In this document: positions 1 through 6,627 of the stretch, piece after piece
Layout of the letters: each line of letters opens with the position of its first letter
How positions within the stretch are numbered: the first letter of the stretch is position 1
Source: Gammaproteobacteria bacterium
GTDB lineage: Bacteria; Pseudomonadota; Gammaproteobacteria; GCA-001735895
DNA: 9,034 nt
Reading direction: 5' to 3'
Assembly (NCBI GenBank): GCA_003231795.1
Contig: QIJI01000374.1
Location: forward strand, 1-9,034
Notes under the pieces: generated by a model
The model's database searches: none
What the model was told of the DNA's origin: nothing
The model's input: the letters and a program-made list of their open reading frames with translations, nothing else
Program-made: the position numbers and the translations under genes

Positions 1-102
1 GGCCTGTTTTTGCTGGTGGCCGAGGAAGAAGCCAATATTCGGGCAAATCCGCGGGCGCGAACGACTCAGTTGCTACGACGTGTTTTCGGGTCGCTCGACT
101 AG
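1..102 (+). CDS. C-terminal end of an unidentified protein (5' truncated by window edge)
   Basis: Reading from base 1, an open frame of 33 codons ends at TAG (100-102). The residues run from a short hydrophobic stretch (GLFLLVA) into an acidic patch (EEEA) and then a basic tail containing NPRARTTQLLRRV. The NPRAR string is reminiscent of the C-terminus of the 16S rRNA methyltransferase RsmH (EEE..ENPRARS), but the preceding hydrophobic residues and the following sequence do not fit that family well, so I give no name. The stop lies 32 nt from the end of the convergent hydrolase gene, which is the spacing expected of a real gene end in this compact region. It could also be a chance open frame, since only the tail is visible. 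Confidence 0.4.
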   Translation, partial: GLFLLVAEEEANIRANPRARTTQLLRRVFGSLD

Positions 103-134
103 TTTTCCTAAGTCCGACAGACTCCAGGCTGCAG

Positions 135-851
135 TCAAAGCAGGTTCGCCACCTTGAGTTGCTGTTTGCTGACCGAGGCATAAGGTTCGTCACGAGTTTG
201 GTCATGCACCTGCTGGCGATAATTAACAAATGATGCCTGATCTTCATAGTGCATAAACGGATTACCCTCGAACTGTTCAGCAAAGGTGCAGGTTTGTTTA
301 ACCGAATAATTGTGCCCCGGGTGAATCAGCATGTCTTCGGGCAGACGCTGTTTCATGTTTTTCAACGTGACAAACATGTCTTCCGGACTACCCCCGCTCA
401 TATCGCAACGGCCACATCCGAATACGAACAGGGTATCCCCAGTTATTATTTCATTTCCAAGCTGGTAACAGGCTGAACCAGGGGTATGTCCGGGGGTATG
501 CAGCATGGTAATGCTGGTGTCGCCCAGTAATAGTTCGTCGCCGCCGTGGTGCAGGCTGGGTTTATCCAGTTCATGTTGCCAGAATTCGTATTCCGGCTTG
601 AGCAGATGAACTTCTGCGTTGGCGTGATTAAGCACTCCCTCGATTCCGTTGATGTGATCGTGATGACTATGGGTCAACAATATATCGGTGATGTTCAAAC
701 CCAGTTCGCCGGCTTTGGCAACAATCGCATCGACTTCCCAGGCCGGATCGACAACCGCGCATCGTCGACTCGAAATATCCTCGATCAGATAGACAAAATT
801 CTCCATCGGTCCGAGTTCCATCGCATGTACTTTAAATCCACTATCCGGCAT
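135..851 (-). CDS. MBL-fold metallo-hydrolase (glyoxalase II-like)
   Basis: A 238-residue metallo-beta-lactamase-fold hydrolase, predicted cytoplasmic. The metal-binding signature HSHHDH is at residues 61-66 (H61, H63, D65, H66). Further ligands follow in the usual order: H122 in TPGHTPG, D139 in TGDTLF, and H180 in HPGHNY. The GCGRCD segment (145-150) is typical of the GloB/YcbL/ETHE1-like branch, which hydrolyses glutathione thioesters or oxidises persulfides; the sequence alone does not settle the substrate. The short C-terminus lacks a clear glutathione-binding helical domain, so a canonical GloB is less likely. I chose the ATG at 851: it has a GGAG ribosome-binding site 8 nt upstream, and a longer version starting at TTG (905) or ATG (902) would run through a consensus -10 box. 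The gene converges on the partial gene at the left edge and diverges from argG. Confidence 0.88.
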   Translation of the reverse strand: MPDSGFKVHAMELGPMENFVYLIEDISSRRCAVVDPAWEVDAIVAKAGELGLNITDILLTHSHHDHINGIEGVLNHANAEVHLLKPEYEFWQHELDKPSLHHGGDELLLGDTSITMLHTPGHTPGSACYQLGNEIITGDTLFVFGCGRCDMSGGSPEDMFVTLKNMKQRLPEDMLIHPGHNYSVKQTCTFAEQFEGNPFMHYEDQASFVNYRQQVHDQTRDEPYASVSKQQLKVANLL

Positions 852-859
852 GGTTTCTT

Positions 860-863
860 CTCC
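860..863 (-). promoter_or_regulatory. Ribosome-binding site of the MBL-fold hydrolase
   Basis: GGAG on the minus strand, followed by 8 nt and then the ATG at 851. It decides the start in favour of the 238-residue protein over the 256-residue extension, which has no comparable site upstream. Confidence 0.7.
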
Positions 864-878
864 ACTTTTGATTACAGC

Positions 879-905
879 ATTATACGGAAATGAGGTATCC
901 ATCAA
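879..905 (-). promoter_or_regulatory. Sigma-70-type promoter of the MBL-fold hydrolase
   Basis: On the minus strand a perfect TATAAT lies at 884-879, preceded after 15 nt by TTGATG at 905-900 (4 of 6 matches to TTGACA). Transcription would start near 872, giving a leader of about 21 nt that carries the GGAG site before the ATG at 851. The 15-nt spacer is shorter than ideal. The -35 hexamer coincides with the TTG/ATG codons that would otherwise look like the start of a longer protein. Confidence 0.5.
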
Positions 906-925
906 ACACTAGATTTTTGCCCAAA

Positions 926-954
926 TTGAAACGACAATAGCGGCCTTTTAAAAA
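926..954 (+). promoter_or_regulatory. Candidate sigma-70 promoter of the argG operon
   Basis: TTGAAA (926-931, 5 of 6 consensus matches), a 17-nt spacer, then TAAAAA (949-954, 4 of 6). The predicted start near 961 leaves a leader of about 30 nt before the argG ATG at 991. No convincing ArgR operator palindrome is visible in the 139-nt divergent region 852-990, so arginine repression is not supported by what can be read here. Confidence 0.4.
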
Positions 955-990
955 TGCAGGTCTAGCCTGCTGGCAAGAGATTTATACCTA

Positions 991-2202
991 ATGGCAAAAG
1001 CGGCGATAAACAAAGTGGTGCTGGCCTATTCTGGCGGCCTTGATACTTCGGTCATTCTGAAATGGCTGGAAGATGAGTATGACTGTGAAGTTGTAACCTT
1101 TACTGCCGATATCGGGCAGGGTGAAGAGCTCGAGCCGGCACGCGCCAAGGCTGAAAAATACGGCGTTAAGGAAATATATATAGAAGATCTGCAGGAAGAA
1201 TTTGTGCGCGACTTTGTTTTTCCGATGTTTCGTGCAAATACGATTTATGAAGGTGAGTATCTTTTGGGCACGGCGATTGCGCGGCCATTAATCTCCAAGC
1301 GGCTGGTTGAAATTGCCGCCGAAACCGGTGCCGATGCGGTATCCCATGGTGCCACCGGTAAAGGAAATGACCAGGTACGTTTCGAACTTGGCGCTTATGC
1401 GTTGAACCCGGATATAAGAGTGATTGCACCCTGGCGCGAGTGGGATTTGAATTCACGCGAAAGTTTGCTGGCTTACGCCGAGGCCGCCGGCATTGCGATT
1501 GAAATGAAACAAGGACAGAAATCACCTTATTCGATGGATGCCAATATGTTGCATATCTCCTACGAAGGCGGTGAACTTGAAGACCCGTGGTTCGAAGCCA
1601 ATGACGATATGTGGATGCGTACCGTTTCACCTGAAAAAGCACCGGATAAACCGGTTTATCTGGAATTGGGTTTCGACAATGGAGATATCGTTTCCATCGA
1701 CGGCGAGCCCTTAAGTCCCGCGCAGGTACTTACTCGTTTGAATCAGGAAGGCGGCGCCCATGGTGTTGGCAGGCTGGATATGGTCGAAAACCGGTATGTC
1801 GGGATGAAATCCCGTGGTTGTTACGAAACACCCGGTGGCACTATTATGCAGAAGGCTCATCGTGGTATCGAGTCCATCACGCTGGATCGCGAGGTAGCTC
1901 ACCTGAAAGACGAGTTGATGCCGAAGTACGCGCATTTGATTTACAACGGCTACTGGTGGAGCCCGGAACGCAAGATGTTGCAACAGATGATCGACGCATC
2001 GCAGGTTACGGTCAACGGCACAGTCAGGGTCAAATTGTTCAAAGGCGCTGTTAGCGTGGTGGGACGTAAATCGGAGACAAACAGCTTATTCGACGAAGCT
2101 ATCGTGACTTTCGAGGATGATCGCGGCGCTTATGATCAGAAGGACGCTGAAGGTTTCATTAAATTAAATGCATTACGAATGCGTATTGCCGGCAAAAAAT
2201 GA
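991..2202 (+). CDS. argG: Argininosuccinate synthase
   Basis: Cytoplasmic enzyme of arginine biosynthesis: joins citrulline and aspartate using ATP to give argininosuccinate, AMP and pyrophosphate. At 403 residues it has the normal length of the short bacterial type. The ATP-binding P-loop SGGLDTS lies at residues 14-20. The citrulline/aspartate-binding segment HGATGKGNDQVRFE is at 119-132, and SRGCYETPGG (274-283) and YNGYWWSPER (318-327) are further family signatures. All expected key residues are present. The ATG at 991 gives the standard N-terminus; only a weak AAGAGA lies upstream as a ribosome-binding site. It is the first gene of a four-gene run: its TGA overlaps the ATG of the following lipoprotein gene by 4 nt (ATGA at 2199-2202), implying translational coupling. 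Confidence 0.98.
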   Translation: MAKAAINKVVLAYSGGLDTSVILKWLEDEYDCEVVTFTADIGQGEELEPARAKAEKYGVKEIYIEDLQEEFVRDFVFPMFRANTIYEGEYLLGTAIARPLISKRLVEIAAETGADAVSHGATGKGNDQVRFELGAYALNPDIRVIAPWREWDLNSRESLLAYAEAAGIAIEMKQGQKSPYSMDANMLHISYEGGELEDPWFEANDDMWMRTVSPEKAPDKPVYLELGFDNGDIVSIDGEPLSPAQVLTRLNQEGGAHGVGRLDMVENRYVGMKSRGCYETPGGTIMQKAHRGIESITLDREVAHLKDELMPKYAHLIYNGYWWSPERKMLQQMIDASQVTVNGTVRVKLFKGAVSVVGRKSETNSLFDEAIVTFEDDRGAYDQKDAEGFIKLNALRMRIAGKK

Positions 2203-2633
2203 GATTACTGCTCAGAAGCTTTTTCTTAATCTGGTTAGTGTCCGGCCTGATCGCCTGCGATTCCCGCCAGGATGAGGCTAACGTCGAGGAGCAGCGCTAC
2301 TACTTTCTCGAAGCTTTGAGGCAAGTAGAAAGCGGCGGTAGAAAATTGCAGCTTGCCGATTTAAGCCAGGCCCAGTTGAGTGAAGCGCTGGCTAACCTCG
2401 ATGACGGTTTGAAGCTTGCGTTTCAGGTCGAACGGTCTTTCCTTGATAAACTGGATTTGCGCCTGGGCAAAAATTTTGAACGCTATTTTGTAAAAGGCGT
2501 TGAAAGTTACCGCATTGGAATCGAAGCCGCGGATAAATCGCAACAAATGGCCGGCCTGAAATTACTGCAACAATGGTCCGGGTTCTGGCAGGCAGCGCAA
2601 GACAGCATTCTGGCCCAACTTAAGCCGGAATAA
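2199..2633 (+). CDS. Small predicted lipoprotein of unknown function
   Basis: A 144-residue protein I do not recognise. It begins with a charged n-region (MRLLLR), a hydrophobic core (about residues 7-17) and a lipobox LIAC ending at C20, so it should be lipid-modified and anchored in an envelope membrane. The residue after the Cys is Asp (D21); in enterobacteria Asp at +2 is a Lol-avoidance signal that retains lipoproteins in the inner membrane, although that rule is not universal. The mature part is short, charged and appears mostly alpha-helical, with no Cys pairs, enzyme motifs or repeats. It overlaps the argG stop by 4 nt and ends 1 nt before the ferredoxin-like gene, so it belongs to the same transcript. 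There is no sequence evidence that it takes part in arginine synthesis. Confidence 0.82.
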   Translation: MRLLLRSFFLIWLVSGLIACDSRQDEANVEEQRYYFLEALRQVESGGRKLQLADLSQAQLSEALANLDDGLKLAFQVERSFLDKLDLRLGKNFERYFVKGVESYRIGIEAADKSQQMAGLKLLQQWSGFWQAAQDSILAQLKPE

Positions 2634-2634
2634 G

Positions 2635-2922
2635 ATGTCGCGTCCGGTCCGTTTAATCGTTTGTATCAATGAACGCCTCAGCGCCGGGCAACGATCATGC
2701 GTGGGTAGCGGGAGTCTTGATTATATTCGCGATTTACGCGGAATGATTAGCGATGAAAATCTGGATGTAACCGTGGTTGAACGCGAATGTCTGGGTAAGT
2801 GTGAGCAGGGCCCGGTTATGCGAATCGCTCCCGGCGGTCGTTTTTTCACCGATATAAATGAAGCCAGCCTGCCGTTGATAATTACCGAGCTCAAAGCTTT
2901 TATTTTGCAGCATGGATCCTGA
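2635..2922 (+). CDS. Thioredoxin-fold [2Fe-2S] ferredoxin-like protein
   Basis: A 95-residue cytoplasmic protein with no signal peptide. Four Cys are arranged as C10-x11-C22 and C52-x3-C56, the pattern of the thioredoxin-like [2Fe-2S] ferredoxin group related to the NuoE subunit of complex I. The segments around them (VCINERLSAGQRSC near the N-terminus and ECLGKCEQGP later) fit that group, with the final strand (RFFTDI) as expected. It should carry one 2Fe-2S cluster and transfer electrons, but its redox partner cannot be deduced: no ferredoxin reductase is adjacent. It starts 1 nt after the lipoprotein stop, and its last 11 nt overlap the start of the acylphosphatase gene, so the three products are probably co-translated. 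Confidence 0.87.
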   Translation: MSRPVRLIVCINERLSAGQRSCVGSGSLDYIRDLRGMISDENLDVTVVERECLGKCEQGPVMRIAPGGRFFTDINEASLPLIITELKAFILQHGS

Positions 2923-3202
2923 TCCCAAAGCGATATCCTGTGTTAAAGGTCTGGTCAGCGGCCGAGTGCAGGGAGTCGGTTTTCGATATTTTGCAATGTG
3001 TCAGGCGCGCTCAGCAGAGCTTTCGGGTTATGTTCGTAATCTGAAAGACGGGCGAGTCGAGTTTTTATTGCAGGGCCCAACCGATGCTGTAACCCGGGTT
3101 ATTGAGCAAATACATCGCGGGCCAAGGTATTCCGAGGTACTCGATGTGACTTTGGAAAACTTGCAACAATCTGAATCCTTCGAGAGTTTCAGAATATGTT
3201 AG
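2912..3202 (+). CDS. acyP: Acylphosphatase
   Basis: A 96-residue cytoplasmic enzyme that hydrolyses acyl phosphates such as acetyl phosphate, carbamoyl phosphate and 1,3-bisphosphoglycerate. The signature SGRVQGVGFRYF spans residues 16-27, with the phosphate-binding Arg at R25; the second motif GYVRNLKDGRVE (39-50) supplies the catalytic Asn at N43. Both catalytic residues and the family length (about 90-100) are intact. The ATG at 2912 lies inside the 3' end of the ferredoxin-like gene in another frame, so translation probably depends on coupling; no strong ribosome-binding site is seen. It is the last gene of the argG run and ends 15 nt before the convergent cytochrome gene. Carbamoyl phosphate is a precursor for citrulline, but a link to argG is only a speculation. 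Confidence 0.95.
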   Translation: MDPDPKAISCVKGLVSGRVQGVGFRYFAMCQARSAELSGYVRNLKDGRVEFLLQGPTDAVTRVIEQIHRGPRYSEVLDVTLENLQQSESFESFRIC

Positions 3203-3217
3203 ACCCCTGGCGGCGCT

Positions 3218-5224
3218 TTAACTTTCTACCTGACATGGCGGTAAATCGTCGTAGCGGGTCTGGCTGAAGTCCCGCTCAAGTAATAACTCAATTGCTGAAA
3301 CCAGCGCGCGATAATGGTCGCTATTTGGCCACTCGTTGGCATTGCTGACGCTGATTACGAGCGAAGCCGGGGGCGGCATCGGAGATTTCGAAAATTCGCG
3401 CTCGGGTTGCCAGGCTTTGAGTCGGGCCAGGATACGGGGTGCACATTGGCGGATTTTCAGATCCGGGCGGGAACCTGCGAGGAAGCCAGGCGGATTTCTA
3501 CTATTGTCGCTATGACAACCTGCGCAATAAGGTTGCAACAATGCCTGCGAACCCGGCAACTCAAAACTCGACGCCGGTTTTCGGGAAACGGCTGGTTGAG
3601 GTAAATCAATCCATTTGAGTGATTTGAATCCGGCCTGACGTGATAAATCGGTAATCACAGCCTGTCGTCGAAGCGGCTGCGATGACAGACTGTCTGATAA
3701 TTCCTGCTGATTGTTATTGAAAATTCCTGCGAGCATTTGATCCAGTTGAATCGATTCGGTCGAAATTACTATTTCAAGATTTTTGTTACCTGAGAGACCA
3801 AAGTTCAAATTCATTTCACGGATTCGGTCGCCATTCGAAAGGCGTGCTGACAAGCCGTCTTCGTTGTTGCCGATTACCAGTCTGAATCGGCCCGCTTGTT
3901 CAACAACTCCGGAAATCTCGGGTTGCCAGATATTCGCGTCTCCAGGAAATTGCAATTGCAATACTCGCGCCGATGAAATTTTTGCACCGACTGTTTCGAA
4001 TTCGAGCCTGGCGCGCAAGCTGGCAATATCGGCTTTATCACCACAGTATAAAACCCGGCTACGGATATCATTCGATTCGATAAAACATTTTGCATGATAT
4101 TTGCGAGTAGCGATGGGTTCTGCCTGGGTCATGATTAAATGCCGGTCGATGCGACGAATATCGTCGAGAGTAAAAAATCCTGCCAGGCGATAAACAATAC
4201 CCCGAGCCAATATCGGATCTGCCCGGTACCAGACGGCATGCGCCGGTCGTGCCATCAGTGGATCCTGTTGCAATGTTAGTTGCTTTTGCAGGGGGTCAAA
4301 GTTATCGATACGGCTGTTGGCGAGCGCCAGTCCCTGCGGCCATTTGCTTTGCCAACCTTGCTGTAGTTCGCCCAGGTAATATTTGCGATAGCGAGTGTCG
4401 GTGGAATCGAAACTGGCCTTTGCGCTCAGTCGATATTGAAACGCTGCCCGAAGTATTGCCAGCCTGCAGTTAAGGCTGTCGCAACCCTGTTGCCAGATCC
4501 GCTGTGCCGCAGACAGGTAGTTGGCTCGTTCTGCCAATACATCGATGAATCCGGCATCGTTGGTAATGACTCCGATCAATGAATCGTATTGCTGTGGCAG
4601 GTTTTTTATGAGTTGATTGGCAATAGCAACATTGGAACTGGTTTCGCTCCACGGCACCCGGGGGAAAATAGCGGCCGCATTTTGATGACAACTCAGGCAC
4701 ATCGTGCGATTTGCCTGGCGAACCAGGGGTTGTTGGTTTAATCGGTAGTTTTCGACAATCTGGAACTCGAAGCGACCGGCCTTATCGTTGTAACTGATAA
4801 CTTCAAGGGTTTCAGTAATTGGCTGATGCGCCATGAATAGTCGATATTGCATCACTAATCCGGCTTCATTGTCGCTAGTGCGCATTTCACCGTTGACTGC
4901 CAGCACGCTTCTGGGGAACTTGAAGTGATCGGGAGCGGGAGTGTCGCGCTGCAATGAGCGACCAAGGGGCACGAATACCTGGCGCACCGAGCTCTGCTGC
5001 CCATTGTCTATTTTCCGTTCGAGCGCTGCGATCAACTCGGTAAACGGGAAAGGGATAGCATAAGTACCATCCTGTTGCATAAAAAGCTGATCGAAGCGTG
5101 AAATGCCCTGCGGCGGGACATCGGGGCCCGGAATCGACGCGTGCGCTATCCACTGTGGTGCGGCGACCGTGATCTGGGTGAACAGTGAAACAAAAATCCA
5201 GAGCCCGGCGATTGCCGATTTCAT
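3218..5224 (-). CDS. Large exported protein with two cytochrome c heme motifs
   Basis: A 668-residue protein. Residues 1-22 form a Sec signal peptide (hydrophobic core, then TVAA before PQW), so it should be periplasmic. Two CXXCH motifs predict covalently bound hemes c: CLSCH at 176-180 and CAGCH at 567-571. The second motif, followed by SPMPPP (614-619) with M616 as a possible distal ligand, looks like a class I cytochrome c domain; the first sits in a different context (RTMCLSCHQNAAAIFPRVPW). Between them, about 385 residues show no motif I can name. Other Cys occur as close pairs (C248/C253, C380/C394), possible disulfides. The start overlaps the stop of the zinc-ribbon gene by 4 nt (ATGA). 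Co-transcription with a periplasmic sugar dehydrogenase suggests an electron acceptor or a related oxidoreductase, but the reaction is unknown. The diheme peroxidase family (about 320-350 residues) is a poor match in length and spacing. Confidence 0.85.
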   Translation of the reverse strand: MKSAIAGLWIFVSLFTQITVAAPQWIAHASIPGPDVPPQGISRFDQLFMQQDGTYAIPFPFTELIAALERKIDNGQQSSVRQVFVPLGRSLQRDTPAPDHFKFPRSVLAVNGEMRTSDNEAGLVMQYRLFMAHQPITETLEVISYNDKAGRFEFQIVENYRLNQQPLVRQANRTMCLSCHQNAAAIFPRVPWSETSSNVAIANQLIKNLPQQYDSLIGVITNDAGFIDVLAERANYLSAAQRIWQQGCDSLNCRLAILRAAFQYRLSAKASFDSTDTRYRKYYLGELQQGWQSKWPQGLALANSRIDNFDPLQKQLTLQQDPLMARPAHAVWYRADPILARGIVYRLAGFFTLDDIRRIDRHLIMTQAEPIATRKYHAKCFIESNDIRSRVLYCGDKADIASLRARLEFETVGAKISSARVLQLQFPGDANIWQPEISGVVEQAGRFRLVIGNNEDGLSARLSNGDRIREMNLNFGLSGNKNLEIVISTESIQLDQMLAGIFNNNQQELSDSLSSQPLRRQAVITDLSRQAGFKSLKWIDLPQPAVSRKPASSFELPGSQALLQPYCAGCHSDNSRNPPGFLAGSRPDLKIRQCAPRILARLKAWQPEREFSKSPMPPPASLVISVSNANEWPNSDHYRALVSAIELLLERDFSQTRYDDLPPCQVES

Positions 5225-5415
5225 TCGTCCTGTAACCTGACCCGTACGGAGACCTGGTCGGATTCATTGACCGCAACGATAAAATCGATCGGACGGCAAC
5301 AAACTTCGCAATCTTCTATATATTCCTGGGTCTCGATCGAAGCATCGACCAGCAACTGAAAACATTCCCAACAATAAGGGCATTGGACCTTCACTTCGAC
5401 CAACTGATTGATCAT
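5221..5415 (-). CDS. CPXCG motif-containing cysteine-rich (zinc-ribbon) protein
   Basis: A 64-residue cytoplasmic protein with Cys pairs CPYC (12-15) and CEVC followed by another Cys (C36, C39, C40), the layout of the CPXCG family, whose members probably bind one zinc ion. The stretch QEYIEDCEVCCRPI (30-43) is the conserved family core. The function of the family is not established. The normally conserved Gly after CPYC is Trp here (CPYCWE). I chose the ATG at 5415, 2 nt after the stop of the upstream dehydrogenase gene; a longer version from 5478 would add 21 residues overlapping that gene and not resembling the family. No ribosome-binding site is obvious, so translation probably relies on coupling. 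Its TGA overlaps the ATG of the diheme gene. Confidence 0.9.
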   Translation of the reverse strand: MINQLVEVKVQCPYCWECFQLLVDASIETQEYIEDCEVCCRPIDFIVAVNESDQVSVRVRLQDE

Positions 5416-5417
5416 TG

Positions 5418-6554
5418 TTACGGTTTTCGCGGGCGTAGCCGCATAATCCGCCCGTCGTCGGTAGACAGGTATATCCATCCTTTTGGACCCTGTGCCAGTG
5501 CCCGAATGCGTAAGTTCAATTCCTCAAGCAAGCGCTCTTCGCCCGTCGGCATGCCGGTATCAGAAAGGCTGACCCGATTGAGATGGCGCAGTTTCAAGGC
5601 ACCGGAGAACAGATTTCCATTCCAGCCGGGAAAATCATCATTCTGGTAAATCAGTAAGCTACCCGGCGCGATCGAAGGGGTGTAGACCTTGCGCGGTTGT
5701 TCCATACCTGCCTTGTGGGTCCCCTCGCCAATCGCAACCGGTCCCCAATACTCTTTCCCATAGCTGATCACCGGCCAGCCGTAGTTTTTTCCTTTTTGCA
5801 CCAGATTGATTTCATCACCGCCGCGCGGGCCGTGTTCAATAGACCACAGGCGGTTGGTCCTGGTATCGAAAACCAGTCCTTGAGGATTTCGGTGTCCATA
5901 TGACCAGATTTCATTGCGAGTTCCGGGATCATTGTTGAAAGGATTGTCAGCGGGCACACTGCCGTCGAGGTTAAGTCGTATAATCGTACCGATGTGATTT
6001 TCCGTGTTTTGCGACTGCTGGCGATCGCCGCGGTCGCCGATTCCAAAAAAAACGTGTCCCTGGTGATCGAAAGCGATGCGGCTACCATAATGCACTCGAG
6101 TACTGGTGGCGGAGTCAGTGATCAGCAGATCCTGCCATGACTTCAGTTGGGTGCCATCGAGGCGGGCACGGGCCAGCGTGGTAGTGGCTTCGCCGTCTGC
6201 CGGTTTGCTATAGGTGAAATAAATCCAGCCATCTCGAGAATAGTTCGGACTCACGGCGACATCGAGCATGCCACCTTGACCTTCGGCTACCACGGTGGGC
6301 GCGCCTTTAATATCGGTCAATTCCAGGGTATCGAGCCTGAGCAGACGAAGTCGCCCTGATTTTTCGCTGAACAACAACCGCTCAGGTCCGATGAAGGTCA
6401 TTCCCCAGGGAATACCAAGACCATCAACTAATTGCTCTACCTGGATGTCGCGATTACTCTGGGATATCTCGCCTGCCTGGGACACAGCGCAGGTAGTTGA
6501 GAGCAAAGTGATTGCCACTAGCCCGATCTGAGTAAATTTAAATAGTCGCAACAT
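5418..6554 (-). CDS. Soluble PQQ-dependent aldose sugar dehydrogenase
   Basis: A 378-residue periplasmic beta-propeller enzyme of the YliI/Asd (soluble glucose dehydrogenase-like) family, which oxidises aldose sugars with pyrroloquinoline quinone and calcium. A signal peptide covers about residues 1-27 (hydrophobic 8-20, likely cleavage after SQA). Family motifs occur in order: GLGIPWGMTF (45-54), GQGGMLDVAVSPNY (92-105), HYGSRIAFD (155-163) with the likely catalytic His H155, GIGDRGD (171-177), YGHRNPQG (219-226), EHGPRGGDEIN (240-250), NYGWP (257-261) and PSIAPG (293-298). Length is normal for the family. I chose the ATG at 6554 because it opens the signal peptide directly; a GTG at 6602 would add 16 residues and cross the promoter region. 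First gene of a three-gene minus-strand operon. PQQ biosynthesis genes are not in the window, so cofactor supply is unresolved. Confidence 0.93.
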   Translation of the reverse strand: MLRLFKFTQIGLVAITLLSTTCAVSQAGEISQSNRDIQVEQLVDGLGIPWGMTFIGPERLLFSEKSGRLRLLRLDTLELTDIKGAPTVVAEGQGGMLDVAVSPNYSRDGWIYFTYSKPADGEATTTLARARLDGTQLKSWQDLLITDSATSTRVHYGSRIAFDHQGHVFFGIGDRGDRQQSQNTENHIGTIIRLNLDGSVPADNPFNNDPGTRNEIWSYGHRNPQGLVFDTRTNRLWSIEHGPRGGDEINLVQKGKNYGWPVISYGKEYWGPVAIGEGTHKAGMEQPRKVYTPSIAPGSLLIYQNDDFPGWNGNLFSGALKLRHLNRVSLSDTGMPTGEERLLEELNLRIRALAQGPKGWIYLSTDDGRIMRLRPRKP

Positions 6555-6557
6555 GGC

Positions 6558-6585
6558 TTTACAGTACAAAACCCGCCCGCATAAT
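6558..6585 (+). promoter_or_regulatory. Sigma-70-type promoter of the selD fusion gene
   Basis: TTTACA (6558-6563, 5 of 6 matches), a 16-nt spacer, then CATAAT (6580-6585, 5 of 6). Transcription would begin near 6592, leaving about 36 nt before the TTG start at 6628. The -35 box lies just 3 nt beyond the start codon of the divergent dehydrogenase gene, so the two transcripts share this 73-nt spacer. Confidence 0.5.
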
Positions 6586-6587
6586 AC
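6582..6587 (-). promoter_or_regulatory. Possible -10 box of the sugar dehydrogenase operon
   Basis: On the minus strand TATTAT (5 of 6 matches to TATAAT) is placed so that transcription would start near 6575, about 21 nt before the ATG at 6554. It overlaps the -10 box of the divergent selD promoter. No good -35 box is found at the right spacing (TCAGAA at 17 nt), so an activator or a different sigma factor would be needed, or the match is accidental. Confidence 0.25.
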
Positions 6588-6627
6588 TAGTGCATTAACC
6601 ACATTCTGATTTTGTCACGAGTCACCA

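Noticed and set aside
119..136. Imperfect inverted repeat around GACTCCAG and CTGCAGTC between the left-edge gene and the hydrolase
   Set aside because: Only a short stem with a mismatch and a three-base loop, no T-run on either side; too weak to call a terminator.
1166..1642. Minus-strand open frame of 158 codons
   Set aside because: Lies wholly inside argG, is rich in Arg, His and Ser typical of an antisense shadow, and shows no domain.
3203..3217. Search for a bidirectional terminator between acylphosphatase and the diheme gene
   Set aside because: The 15-nt spacer contains no inverted repeat or T-run; any terminator must lie within the flanking coding sequences or act by Rho.
4887..5276. 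Minus-strand open frame of 129 codons in another frame of the diheme protein gene
   Set aside because: Overlaps the signal-peptide-bearing start of the diheme gene and the zinc-ribbon gene; Arg-rich composition and no recognisable motif.
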